Shown here in pieces: positions 1 through 6,209 of a stretch of DNA of 11,062 nucleotides (positions are counted from its first letter, which is position 1; each line of letters starts with the position of its first letter). This stretch comes from JBLIAZ01 sp047632015 (GTDB lineage Bacteria; Bacteroidota; Bacteroidia; Flavobacteriales_C; GCA-002722245): assembly GCA_047632015.1 (NCBI GenBank), contig JBLIBC010000064.1, positions 1 through 11,062 on the forward strand, in the 5' to 3' direction. Made by a program: the position numbers and the translations under genes. The notes below the pieces were generated by a model that saw nothing but the letters and a program-made list of their open reading frames with translations, was not told where the DNA came from and did no database searches.

Positions 1-410
1 GGTGACATGATTTTTCCCAACCGAGCAAACATCACTTTCAAGTAATCATAAATTTCGGTCGTTGTACCCACGCTTGATCTCGAATTTTTAGAAACCACTT
101 TTTGCTCAATAGCAATGGCAGGTGAAATACCTTTAATGTAATCAACCTCAGGCTTATCCAGTCGTGACAAAAATTGTCTAGCATATGAAGACAAGCTTTC
201 CACATATCTTCTTTGACCTTCAGCATACAAAGTATCAAACGCTAAAGTTGATTTTCCAGACCCACTAACCCCAGTTATCACTGTAAAGGTGTTCCTTGGA
301 ATTACCACATCAATATTCTTCAAATTGTGCTGGCGAGCACCCTTAATTATGATGTTCTTTTTAGCGTCTAATTTATCAAGATTGATTTTATTCGTACTTA
401 CTTTGCTCAA
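1..410 (-). CDS. uvrA: UvrA, excinuclease ABC subunit A (N-terminal part, cut by window edge)
   Basis: This is the damage-recognition ATPase of UvrABC nucleotide excision repair; it acts in the cytoplasm as a dimer that loads UvrB on damaged DNA. The reverse-strand reading gives KGARQHNLKNIDV near residue 23, a Walker A GVSGSGKST at about 47-55, RRYVESLSSYARQFL at about 67-81, then ISPAIAIEQK and SSVGTTTEIYDYL. All are hallmark N-terminal UvrA sequence. Only 136 codons are present; a full protein is usually about 940 residues. An in-frame stop lies at 425-423, and no in-frame ATG occurs before the conserved region, so the TTG at 410-408 (giving MSKVSTNK) is the likely start. ATT, CTG and ATC codons just upstream are less likely alternatives. 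The visible end, FARLGKIMS, lacks the Cys-rich continuation seen in many UvrA proteins, as I recall for Bacteroidota members. It is divergent from the sigma-factor gene. Confidence 0.96.
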   Translation of the reverse strand, partial: MSKVSTNKINLDKLDAKKNIIIKGARQHNLKNIDVVIPRNTFTVITGVSGSGKSTLAFDTLYAEGQRRYVESLSSYARQFLSRLDKPEVDYIKGISPAIAIEQKVVSKNSRSSVGTTTEIYDYLKVMFARLGKIMS

Positions 411-675
411 AATCAGGATGTTTTAACTTAAAAAAGTCTTAATTTATCTAAAAATGTAACTATTTTAAGCTTTTATTGTTTTATCTATACAATAACTATT
501 AATTTAGTTGAAAGACAATAAAGTAAACAACTAAGTAAAGTTAAGTAGCAATACTTACATTATTAACAAATTCAAAATAATTAATTGCCTATAGGATACA
601 TAATTACTCTTTAAACTTACGAACCTAGGTTGTTGATGTAGATTGTCTACAGCCTATTAACTTAAATGAGCAATT
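411..675. other. AT-rich divergent intergenic region between uvrA and the sigma-factor gene
   Basis: This 265-bp gap must carry the promoters of both divergent genes. It is very AT-rich from about 420 to 620 and contains no credible ORF. I found no clean match to the Bacteroidota promoter (TTTG, about 19-21 bp, TAnnTTTG) in front of either gene; only partial -7-like boxes are visible. The one structured element is the double palindrome at 622-651, annotated separately. Confidence 0.7.
622..651 (+). promoter_or_regulatory. Double palindrome upstream of the sigma-factor gene (candidate operator or leader hairpin)
   Basis: Two perfect palindromes sit side by side. AACCTAGGTT is at 622-631. TGTAGA-ttg-TCTACA is at 637-651, with 6-bp arms and a 3-nt loop. 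The second ends 24 bases before the ATG at 676. The core arrangement, ACCTAGGT then 9 bp then AGATTGTCT, recurs with an 8-bp gap and an inverted loop at 6137-6161, upstream of another gene. That recurrence makes chance less likely. A dimeric-regulator operator or a 5'-leader structure would both fit; the function is inference. Confidence 0.5.
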
Positions 676-1257
676 ATGGTACACTCCAAATTAGAAGACA
701 AGCAATTAATTTCCGCTTACATTGATGGACAAGAAGAAGCTTTAGGCGTTTTATTAACACGTCATAAAGGAAGGATTTTTTCCTATATCATGGTCACCAT
801 CAAAAACAAGCCAATGGCAGAAGATTTTTTCCAAGACACATTTGTCAAGGTTATTAAAACTTTAAAAGCCGGAAAATACAACGAAGAAGGTAAATTCTTA
901 CCGTGGGTAATGCGAATTGCGCACAACTTGATGATTGATCATTTTAGAAAATCTAAAAAAATGCAAATGGTTAAAAGCACTCCTGACTTTAACATCCTTG
1001 ACACATTAAGCGGTGATGAATTAAATGGAGATGAAATCCTGGAAAAAATGCAAATAAAAAAGGACGTCAAAGAGCTCATCAACTTACTACCAGATGAACA
1101 AAAAGAGGTGATTCAATTGAGAATGTATTACGACATGAGCTTCAAGGAAATTGGAGTTTATTCAAACGTAAGCATCAATACCGCCTTAGGGAGAATGAGA
1201 TACGCTTTAATAAACTTGCGAAAACTTGCTGACGAAAAACATTTATCACCAGCGTAG
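676..1257 (+). CDS. RNA polymerase sigma-70 family factor (ECF-like, sigma2/sigma4)
   Basis: The 193-residue protein has the two-domain size typical of ECF sigma factors, which direct core RNA polymerase to a subset of promoters. Region 2 spans about residues 24-96 and includes AEDFFQDTFVKVIKTL and the core-binding/-10 segment FLPWVMRIAHNLMIDHFRKSKK. A short linker follows. Region 4 spans about 132-184, with LLPDEQKEVIQLRMYYDMSFKEIG as the lead into a helix-turn-helix and INTALGRMRYALINLRK as the -35 recognition helix. The GKYNEEGKF insertion at 66-74 is, as I recall, typical of a flavobacterial subfamily often found next to uvrA. No anti-sigma gene with a membrane segment is adjacent, so a classical sigma/anti-sigma pair is not supported here. 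Upstream is the double palindrome and downstream a terminator at 1448-1484. The cognate regulon is not deducible. Confidence 0.93.
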   Translation: MVHSKLEDKQLISAYIDGQEEALGVLLTRHKGRIFSYIMVTIKNKPMAEDFFQDTFVKVIKTLKAGKYNEEGKFLPWVMRIAHNLMIDHFRKSKKMQMVKSTPDFNILDTLSGDELNGDEILEKMQIKKDVKELINLLPDEQKEVIQLRMYYDMSFKEIGVYSNVSINTALGRMRYALINLRKLADEKHLSPA

Positions 1258-1274
1258 GCACTACACTCAAACCA

Positions 1275-1410
1275 CATAGCTATTCTGCTTTTTTACTCAT
1301 CCATCTTCCTTTTTTCTTCGTTGAAAAACGAAACCGTAGCGGTGCTATGCTAGATTTTTTCACCTTGATAAAAGAAAAATTTCCTTCGTTAAAATATCCG
1401 AATAGCTATG
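1275..1410. repeat. Intergenic element bounded by an 11-bp inverted repeat (REP/MITE-like candidate)
   Basis: CATAGCTATTC at 1275-1285 is perfectly complementary to GAATAGCTATG at 1400-1410, bounding a 136-bp segment in the gap after the sigma gene. Inside are a perfect TTCGTT-gaaa-AACGAA hairpin at 1317-1332, a small TAGC-ggt-GCTA hairpin at 1337-1347, and a further GCTATG at 1344-1349 that could pair with the left end. TTCCTT and TTCGTT words recur at 1306-1322 and 1381-1390. There is no ORF inside and no obvious target-site duplication outside. The layout resembles small non-coding repeats dispersed in some Bacteroidota genomes, but one copy cannot prove that. Confidence 0.45.
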
Positions 1411-1447
1411 CGCTTTAAGTATATCATTTATAAATTTCAGTACATTT

Positions 1448-1484
1448 AACCTGAATCCAACAACAAGTCGGATTCAGGTTTTTT
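1448..1484 (+). terminator. Rho-independent terminator of the sigma-factor gene
   Basis: A perfect 11-bp stem pairs AACCTGAATCC (1448-1458) with GGATTCAGGTT (1470-1480) across an 11-nt loop. The stem ends in a run of six T (1479-1484) and is followed by more T-rich sequence. It lies about 190 bp after the sigma stop codon and ends only 13 bases before the ATG of the WYL regulator. It could therefore act as a terminator for the upstream transcript, as a leader attenuator of the downstream gene, or both. Confidence 0.85.
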
Positions 1485-1497
1485 ATTTCCTTATTTC

Positions 1498-2520
1498 ATG
1501 TCTCTTCATAAATACGCATTAATCAGGTACCGAATCATTGACAGCTTGCTAAAAAGCAAGTATCAGCCCTACCCTGACATTGAAAAACTACGAGCAAAAT
1601 GCGAGGAGGATTTATTCGGATCCGAAGGTGGACAACACATCTCAATGAGTACTATCGAAAAGGATTTACGCGCGATGCGGGAAGACGTAAGCTTAGGGTT
1701 TGAAGCACCTATTAAATATTCAAGAATCTACAAAGGGTATTTTTATACCGATCCTGATTATACTATTCAAAATGTACCGCTGAATAATGAGGATGTAGAC
1801 GCAATCAAATTGGCAGCAAACACTTTGTTTAACTTCAGGGAATCACCTTTGTTTTCACAATTTAAATTTGCCATTGAAAAAATATTCGACAGGTTAAACA
1901 TTGCTGACGAAGTCCAGGATGAAAGGCTTGACAACTTAGTACAGTTTGATTCCTACCCAGACTACCCTGGAAATGAGTACCTGGCAGACATTTACAACGC
2001 CATTACAAAAAAATACAGCATTGAGTTGAGTTATCAAAAATTCAATTCTACCGAACAAACAAGTCGCCAACTTGACCCATACTTGCTTAAAGAATACCAA
2101 TACAGGTGGTATGTCATCGGTTTCTCCAAGGAAAAGAATAAAATCATCACCTACGCTTTGGATAGGATTAAAAGTGTTTCAGTCATGGAACTTGCCTTTG
2201 ATGTGATCAATGAATTTAATCCCGACGATTTTTTTAAATACTCTTTTGGAATTACCGAGAGTAAAACTAAACCAAGTAACATTGTGCTTAAATTCAACTT
2301 GGATCAATTGGGTTACTTACAAACCAAAACATTGCATGAATCTCAATCCATCAAGTTGTTTGATGATCATTTTGAATTGAGTTTACAACTAGTCCCTTCC
2401 TTTGAACTTTACGAAAAACTCTTAAGTTACGGAGATCGAATTGAAGTATTAGCACCAAAAGAAGTAAGAGAAAAGGTAAAACAATTGTGTCTTGCAGCCA
2501 GTAAAGCCTACGAAAACTAA
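1498..2520 (+). CDS. WYL-domain transcriptional regulator (HTH-WYL)
   Basis: This is a 340-residue DNA-binding regulator of the WYL family, in which the WYL domain is thought to sense ligands or nucleic acid and control the attached helix-turn-helix. The N-terminus (about residues 5-85) is winged-helix-like, with ALIRYRIIDSLL followed by STIEKDLRAMRED as the probable recognition helix, as in DeoR-type proteins. A linker of about 90-150 leads to the WYL domain at about 155-235, including SIELSYQK, DPYLLKEYQYRWYVIGF and YALDRIKSV. The motif reads WYV rather than WYL. A C-terminal WCX-like extension covers about 258-335. The start MSLHKYALIRYR matches the usual N-terminus of Bacteroidota relatives, so the ATG at 1498 is preferred even though a terminator ends just 13 bases upstream. 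WYL regulators sometimes accompany phage-defence loci, but no defence gene is visible here. Targets are unknown. Confidence 0.9.
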   Translation: MSLHKYALIRYRIIDSLLKSKYQPYPDIEKLRAKCEEDLFGSEGGQHISMSTIEKDLRAMREDVSLGFEAPIKYSRIYKGYFYTDPDYTIQNVPLNNEDVDAIKLAANTLFNFRESPLFSQFKFAIEKIFDRLNIADEVQDERLDNLVQFDSYPDYPGNEYLADIYNAITKKYSIELSYQKFNSTEQTSRQLDPYLLKEYQYRWYVIGFSKEKNKIITYALDRIKSVSVMELAFDVINEFNPDDFFKYSFGITESKTKPSNIVLKFNLDQLGYLQTKTLHESQSIKLFDDHFELSLQLVPSFELYEKLLSYGDRIEVLAPKEVREKVKQLCLAASKAYEN

Positions 2521-2622
2521 ACTTTACGCTCGATTCAAACATAAGCAAACAGGTTTCTGCTATTTATTCGTTTTTGTAATTCACTAATTATTACCTTTAA
2601 AGTCAATAAAATATGAAGCTTT

Positions 2623-3981
2623 ATGTGGTACAATAACATCCTTGAAACCATTGGCAACACGCCTTTGATTAAAATCAATAAAATCACCAAAGACATACCT
2701 GGTTTAATCTTAGCCAAAATGGATACGTTTAACCCTGGTAATTCTATCAAAGACAGAATGGCTGTTAAAATGATTGATGACGCGGAGGAAGCTGGATTAA
2801 TTAAACCAGGAGGAACTATCATTGAAGGGACTTCAGGCAACACTGGGATGGGACTTGCATTAGTTGCTATAGCTCGTGGTTACAAGTTAATTTGTACCAT
2901 GCCGGATAAACAAAGCAAGGAAAAAATGGATATTCTAAGAGCTGTTGGAGCTGAAGTGGTTGTAACACCTACCAATGTATCAGCAGATGACCCTCGCTCC
3001 TATTATTCTGTAGCAAAAAAGTTAAACGCAGAAATTCCAAATTCATATTATCCGAATCAATACGATAACCTATCCAATAGGAAAGCACATTATGAGAGTA
3101 CTGCTCCTGAAATTTGGGAACAGACAGAAGGAAAAATCACTCACCTTGTTGTAGGTGTGGGAACTGGAGGAACAATTTCGGGATGTGCTAAATACCTTAA
3201 GGAAAAGAACCCAAACATTAAAATTTGGGGTATTGATACTTATGGTTCCGTATTCAAAAAATACCATGAAACAGGAGAATTTGATGAATCAGAAATATAC
3301 TCCTATTTAACGGAAGGTATTGGTGAAGACATTTTACCTAAAAATGTTCAATTTGACCTCATTGATCATTTTGAAAAAGTGACTGATAAAGAGGGAATGT
3401 TAATGACCCGTAGGCTTGCTCGCGAAGAAGGTATGTTTGTTGGGAACTCAGGCGGATGTGCTATTCAAGGCTTAATTCAAATGAAAGACGAATTAAAAGA
3501 AGACGATGTAGTAGTCGTAATTTTTCATGACAGCGGAAGTCGTTACATTGGAAAAATATTCAATGACGACTGGATGAGAGAAAGAGGGTTTTTAGATAAA
3601 AATGATCAAACAGCTTTTGATATTGTAAAATCTAAAAACAGCGAAAGCATTATTTCAGCTTCAAAAGACGATAAAATATATGAAGTAATTTCTTTGTTGT
3701 CAACTCATAATATCTCGCAATTACCAGTGATGGATAACGGAAATATCGTGGGGTCAATTTCAGAAAAAGACATTTTTAAATTTGTGTTAGAAAATACTGA
3801 AAACAAGAGTAAATCTATTGAAAGCATTCTTAAACCTGCATTTCCTGAAGTGGCAGCAAATGCGACTGTGGAAGAATTGTCTAAATTAATGGACAAGGAT
3901 AACTCGGCAATTACAGTTAAATTACCTGGTGGATTTGGGATCATCACTAGACAAGACATCATTGAAAGCCTTGCTAAATAA
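2623..3981 (+). CDS. cbs: Cystathionine beta-synthase (PLP enzyme with C-terminal CBS-domain pair)
   Basis: The enzyme condenses L-serine and L-homocysteine to cystathionine in transsulfuration, using pyridoxal phosphate; such enzymes may also release H2S. The 452 residues split into a fold-type II PLP core (about 1-320) and a tandem CBS-domain regulatory module (about 335-450). Visible motifs are GNTPL (11-15), NPGNSIKDR with the probable PLP lysine at K43, GTSGNTG (69-75), SKEKMDILRAVGAE (98-111), phosphate-binding GTGGT (180-184) and EGIGED (231-236), which favours cystathionine beta-synthase over plain cysteine synthase. The CBS repeats are seen as ISQLPVMDNGNIVGSISEKDI and GGFGIITRQDI. 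There is no N-terminal heme domain, unlike the human enzyme. A second ATG at 2613 is out of frame, so 2623 is the start. A weak promoter-like pair, TTTG (2573) and TACCTTTA (2592), has a spacer of only 15 bp. The lipoprotein gene begins 22 bp downstream. Confidence 0.92.
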   Translation: MWYNNILETIGNTPLIKINKITKDIPGLILAKMDTFNPGNSIKDRMAVKMIDDAEEAGLIKPGGTIIEGTSGNTGMGLALVAIARGYKLICTMPDKQSKEKMDILRAVGAEVVVTPTNVSADDPRSYYSVAKKLNAEIPNSYYPNQYDNLSNRKAHYESTAPEIWEQTEGKITHLVVGVGTGGTISGCAKYLKEKNPNIKIWGIDTYGSVFKKYHETGEFDESEIYSYLTEGIGEDILPKNVQFDLIDHFEKVTDKEGMLMTRRLAREEGMFVGNSGGCAIQGLIQMKDELKEDDVVVVIFHDSGSRYIGKIFNDDWMRERGFLDKNDQTAFDIVKSKNSESIISASKDDKIYEVISLLSTHNISQLPVMDNGNIVGSISEKDIFKFVLENTENKSKSIESILKPAFPEVAANATVEELSKLMDKDNSAITVKLPGGFGIITRQDIIESLAK

Positions 3982-4003
3982 CAGTTACATTTTTAATAAA
4001 ACA

Positions 4004-4531
4004 ATGAAGTATTTTGCCCTAATTGCTTTTGTAGGTTTTGTTTCTTGTTCAAACCAAGACATGGTTAGTAACAACCTCGCCATTTCTCCTGTTGAAAACA
4101 TACAATTATCATTCGACTTAATTGGAGGCAAAGATGCTCCATATAAAGATTGGGCTTCTTCAAAAGGAAATGTGTTCGAAATAACATATTTACCAAAATT
4201 GAATGCATACATCAACGACAACAAAAAAGCGCTTCTGATCGCGGACAATTATGAGTTCTTGTGGGATACAGTTCATGTTTCAAAAAAACTGTACTTAGTT
4301 AACAATAACAAATCTCATGTGCTGGATATCAAGTCAGTAACTTATGCGAAGGACACTACTTTAAAACAAGTTACAACACTACAATTAACTTCAAAATCAA
4401 AAATTAGTTTGAGTCGTTTTTTCGCCACTAATATTGGAAAAGGCCTTGTTTTACTAAATCCGAATGGTTTTGTAGCAAGTGCAGAAAAGATTTCCAGGCT
4501 AGACAATGGAAACCTGAGTTTCACCAAATAA
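4004..4531 (+). CDS. Small predicted lipoprotein of unknown function
   Basis: This is a 175-residue protein I do not recognise. It begins MKYFALIAFVGFVSC, a short lipoprotein signal peptide with the probable lipidated cysteine at position 15, so it should be membrane-anchored in the periplasm or outer membrane. The mature part is polar and beta-rich in appearance, with no cysteines, no clear repeats and no catalytic motif; it contains KDAPYKDWASSKGNVFEITYLP and alternating hydrophobic strands later. The frame is open back to 3929, but that extension overlaps the cystathionine beta-synthase gene and would bury the signal peptide, so the ATG at 4004 is chosen. It lies 22 bp after the synthase stop and may be co-transcribed; a functional link is not evident. 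Its stop codon directly abuts the stop of the convergent gene. Confidence 0.78.
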   Translation: MKYFALIAFVGFVSCSNQDMVSNNLAISPVENIQLSFDLIGGKDAPYKDWASSKGNVFEITYLPKLNAYINDNKKALLIADNYEFLWDTVHVSKKLYLVNNNKSHVLDIKSVTYAKDTTLKQVTTLQLTSKSKISLSRFFATNIGKGLVLLNPNGFVASAEKISRLDNGNLSFTK

Positions 4532-5404
4532 CTACTTAGATAAATCTAGGAAAACACCTACTGAAAAAGAAGGAGAGGCTGCTATTATTTCACCTCTAAA
4601 AGCGCTTGCAAAGCCTGCCGAAATCCCAATATTTTTGCTCACATATTGGTTTACTTCTACCGAATAACTCAAGTATTCACTGTTATTTGCAAAGATACTC
4701 GTGCTTGTTACGGTTTCAGCTGTTGCTCCGTTTTTCAATGACTCTACCCCATTCGCTCGGGTAATCACCCATAGCTTTTGATTAAAAAACTCCATTCCAA
4801 ACTCAACTCCAAATCTTATTTCTTCTGAAAAGTTTTTTGTTCTGTTGTTAAATCCTCCGTACAAAGTATAATACGCTTGCCTCTTATTGAAAGCTTTAAA
4901 CCCTCGACCAATATCAAACTGAATGATTTGATTAAGTTCTCCATCACCAGTTTGTAGGTTCATCATAGACCCTGACGCATCTTTACCGGTAGGAAGCCCC
5001 AGCACCACTGATAATGCAATGGGTGTTTTTGATCCACTTTTTGACAACTGGTATTTTAAGCCGAGATCAGTATCACCCAAATAATTAACAGCTTCACCTG
5101 CCACAATAGTCTTACCTGAAGTGCCTGAAACTAAATTATTCATGTAATTTCTGCTAAAAAGAGCAGAACTTACAATTACTGTAAACTTGTTCGTTATTCC
5201 ATATTCACCGTATAAAAAAGTATTGAATATTCCTGTTGTAACGTTTGGATCTTTCAAACCTACACTTGTATAATGCTCATCAAAAACCAACCACCATTCA
5301 GACAATTTAAAATAACTTTTCCCTTTAGGCTGAACCCATGGACCTCCTCCTATTACAGAAACAGAAACCATTAATAATAAAGAAAACAAAATTACTCTTT
5401 TCAT
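4532..5404 (-). CDS. Outer-membrane beta-barrel protein, MetA/phenol-degradation-type transporter family
   Basis: The 290-residue protein has a Sec signal peptide (MKRVILFSLLLMVSVSVIGG, cleavage near residue 20) and a mature part made of alternating amphipathic strands rich in aromatic residues, as expected for an outer-membrane barrel. The stretches YGITNKFTVIVSSALF (68-83), LGDTDLGLKYQLSK (109-122), ALSVVLGLPTGKD (130-142) and QTGDGELNQIIQFDIGRGF (151-169) match the pattern of the Pfam family named after MetA of phenol degradation, often annotated as a transporter. Substrate and true function are unknown in most members. It starts 8 bp after the DM13 lipoprotein gene and is probably co-transcribed with it. 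No terminator hairpin is visible at its 3' end. Confidence 0.8.
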   Translation of the reverse strand: MKRVILFSLLLMVSVSVIGGGPWVQPKGKSYFKLSEWWLVFDEHYTSVGLKDPNVTTGIFNTFLYGEYGITNKFTVIVSSALFSRNYMNNLVSGTSGKTIVAGEAVNYLGDTDLGLKYQLSKSGSKTPIALSVVLGLPTGKDASGSMMNLQTGDGELNQIIQFDIGRGFKAFNKRQAYYTLYGGFNNRTKNFSEEIRFGVEFGMEFFNQKLWVITRANGVESLKNGATAETVTSTSIFANNSEYLSYSVEVNQYVSKNIGISAGFASAFRGEIIAASPSFSVGVFLDLSK

Positions 5405-5412
5405 TGCTACAA

Positions 5413-6096
5413 TTAATTTGGAGGAATAATACCGTCCCCCACTTTGACATTAAAAGGCTTACAAAAATACAGGATGTACTCAAAATCATTAATCCCAGAA
5501 TTTGGAATAACATACGAATGAGTTCCAGAAAAAACGGTTACTGGACCTAACTCTAAAGCTCCCTCTGTGGTTAAATTATTGTTCGATAAATATATATACA
5601 ATCCTGGCAAAGAGTTATCCGCACTGTAGTTATCGCCTAAAATTAATAGCAAGTCTTCACCTTGCGTTGTTAAAGTGTAACTACCTGACAATGGGTAACT
5701 GCTGGTTGTGGCTACGACACCTGTTTTATTACTGTTAGACCCACAAGTAGTAACAGTCGAATTAACGTGAACAATAAACGAATCTGTCTTTTGAACCCCA
5801 TCACTAATGTAATCTGCATAAATACTTGAAGCACCATCAATAATTCCTTTCAACAAACCTGTGCTTTCATCAACAGCTACAACTAATTCATTACTTGATC
5901 TCCACACTATTGTAACATCCTCTTCTTTTCCAATATTATTAAAATAATGAGCAACGCATTGAAAAATGGAATCTATCCTTAAACATTCGACTTTGCTAGT
6001 AATTCTAATTTTCGGTTCAATATAGTCATCAACAATATCATCCTTGATGCAGGAAGACAACACCAGTAAAAAAACGATAAAAGAGAGGGGTCTCAT
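5413..6096 (-). CDS. Lipoprotein with an Ig-like (BIG2-type) domain and a DM13-like domain
   Basis: This is a 227-residue lipoprotein: MRPLSFIVFLLVLSSC is a signal peptide with lipobox LSSC and the lipidated cysteine at 16. Residues of about 28-112 look like a bacterial Ig-like domain, with VTIVWRSSNELVVAVDESTGLLKGI followed by a strand-rich segment. Residues of about 125-223 resemble DM13: SGSYTLT, LLLILGDNYSADNSLPGLYIYLSNN, GPVTVFSGTHSYVIP, and a terminal FEYILYFCKPFNVKVGDG in which C212 occupies the conserved cysteine position. DM13 has been proposed as a redox-related domain next to DOMON in animals; its bacterial role is unclear. Other cysteines at 38, 47 and 118 might form disulfides. 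The gene leads a probable two-gene operon with the barrel protein, and a palindromic region lies just upstream. The DM13 call is from motif memory, not a search. Confidence 0.75.
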   Translation of the reverse strand: MRPLSFIVFLLVLSSCIKDDIVDDYIEPKIRITSKVECLRIDSIFQCVAHYFNNIGKEEDVTIVWRSSNELVVAVDESTGLLKGIIDGASSIYADYISDGVQKTDSFIVHVNSTVTTCGSNSNKTGVVATTSSYPLSGSYTLTTQGEDLLLILGDNYSADNSLPGLYIYLSNNNLTTEGALELGPVTVFSGTHSYVIPNSGINDFEYILYFCKPFNVKVGDGIIPPN

Positions 6097-6123
6097 AGTT
6101 TACAATGATAAGAAAAAATACCG

Positions 6124-6170
6124 TTCAAATAGATAGACCTAGGTCGTCTCGAAGACAATCTTCAAATAGA
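6124..6170. promoter_or_regulatory. Double palindrome flanked by 10-bp direct repeats, upstream of the DM13 operon
   Basis: GACCTAGGTC (6136-6145) and GAAGA-caa-TCTTC (6151-6163) are perfect palindromes. They share the core ACCTAGGT then 8 bp then AGACAATCT with the site upstream of the sigma gene. The exact 10-bp sequence TTCAAATAGA occurs at 6124-6133 and again at 6161-6170, a 37-bp period bracketing the pair. The block lies 27-73 bases ahead of the start codon at 6096, where an operator or 5'-leader structure would sit. It also follows the stop of the DUF922 gene by about 40 bp, so a role in ending that transcript is possible, although no T-run follows the hairpin. Confidence 0.5.
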
Positions 6171-6209
6171 GTTGTTGTTTTGCAATAGTTTGCTTAAAAA
6201 AGGATTTTA

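Noticed and set aside
38..238. Minus-strand 66-codon ORF inside the uvrA region.
   Set aside because: It lies in another frame of clearly conserved UvrA coding sequence, and its protein has no recognisable features.
676..1257. Sigma/anti-sigma (FecI/FecR-like) system.
   Set aside because: No anti-sigma with a membrane segment and no TonB-dependent receptor follows; the next gene is a soluble WYL regulator behind a terminator.
1498..2520. WYL regulator as a marker of a defence island.
   Set aside because: WYL proteins do accompany some defence loci, but neighbouring genes are a sigma factor and sulfur metabolism, with no nuclease, Cas, toxin or restriction gene.
3929..4003. In-frame extension of the small lipoprotein upstream into the cystathionine beta-synthase gene.
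   Set aside because: It overlaps the real gene end and puts 25 polar residues before an obvious lipoprotein signal peptide that starts at 4004.
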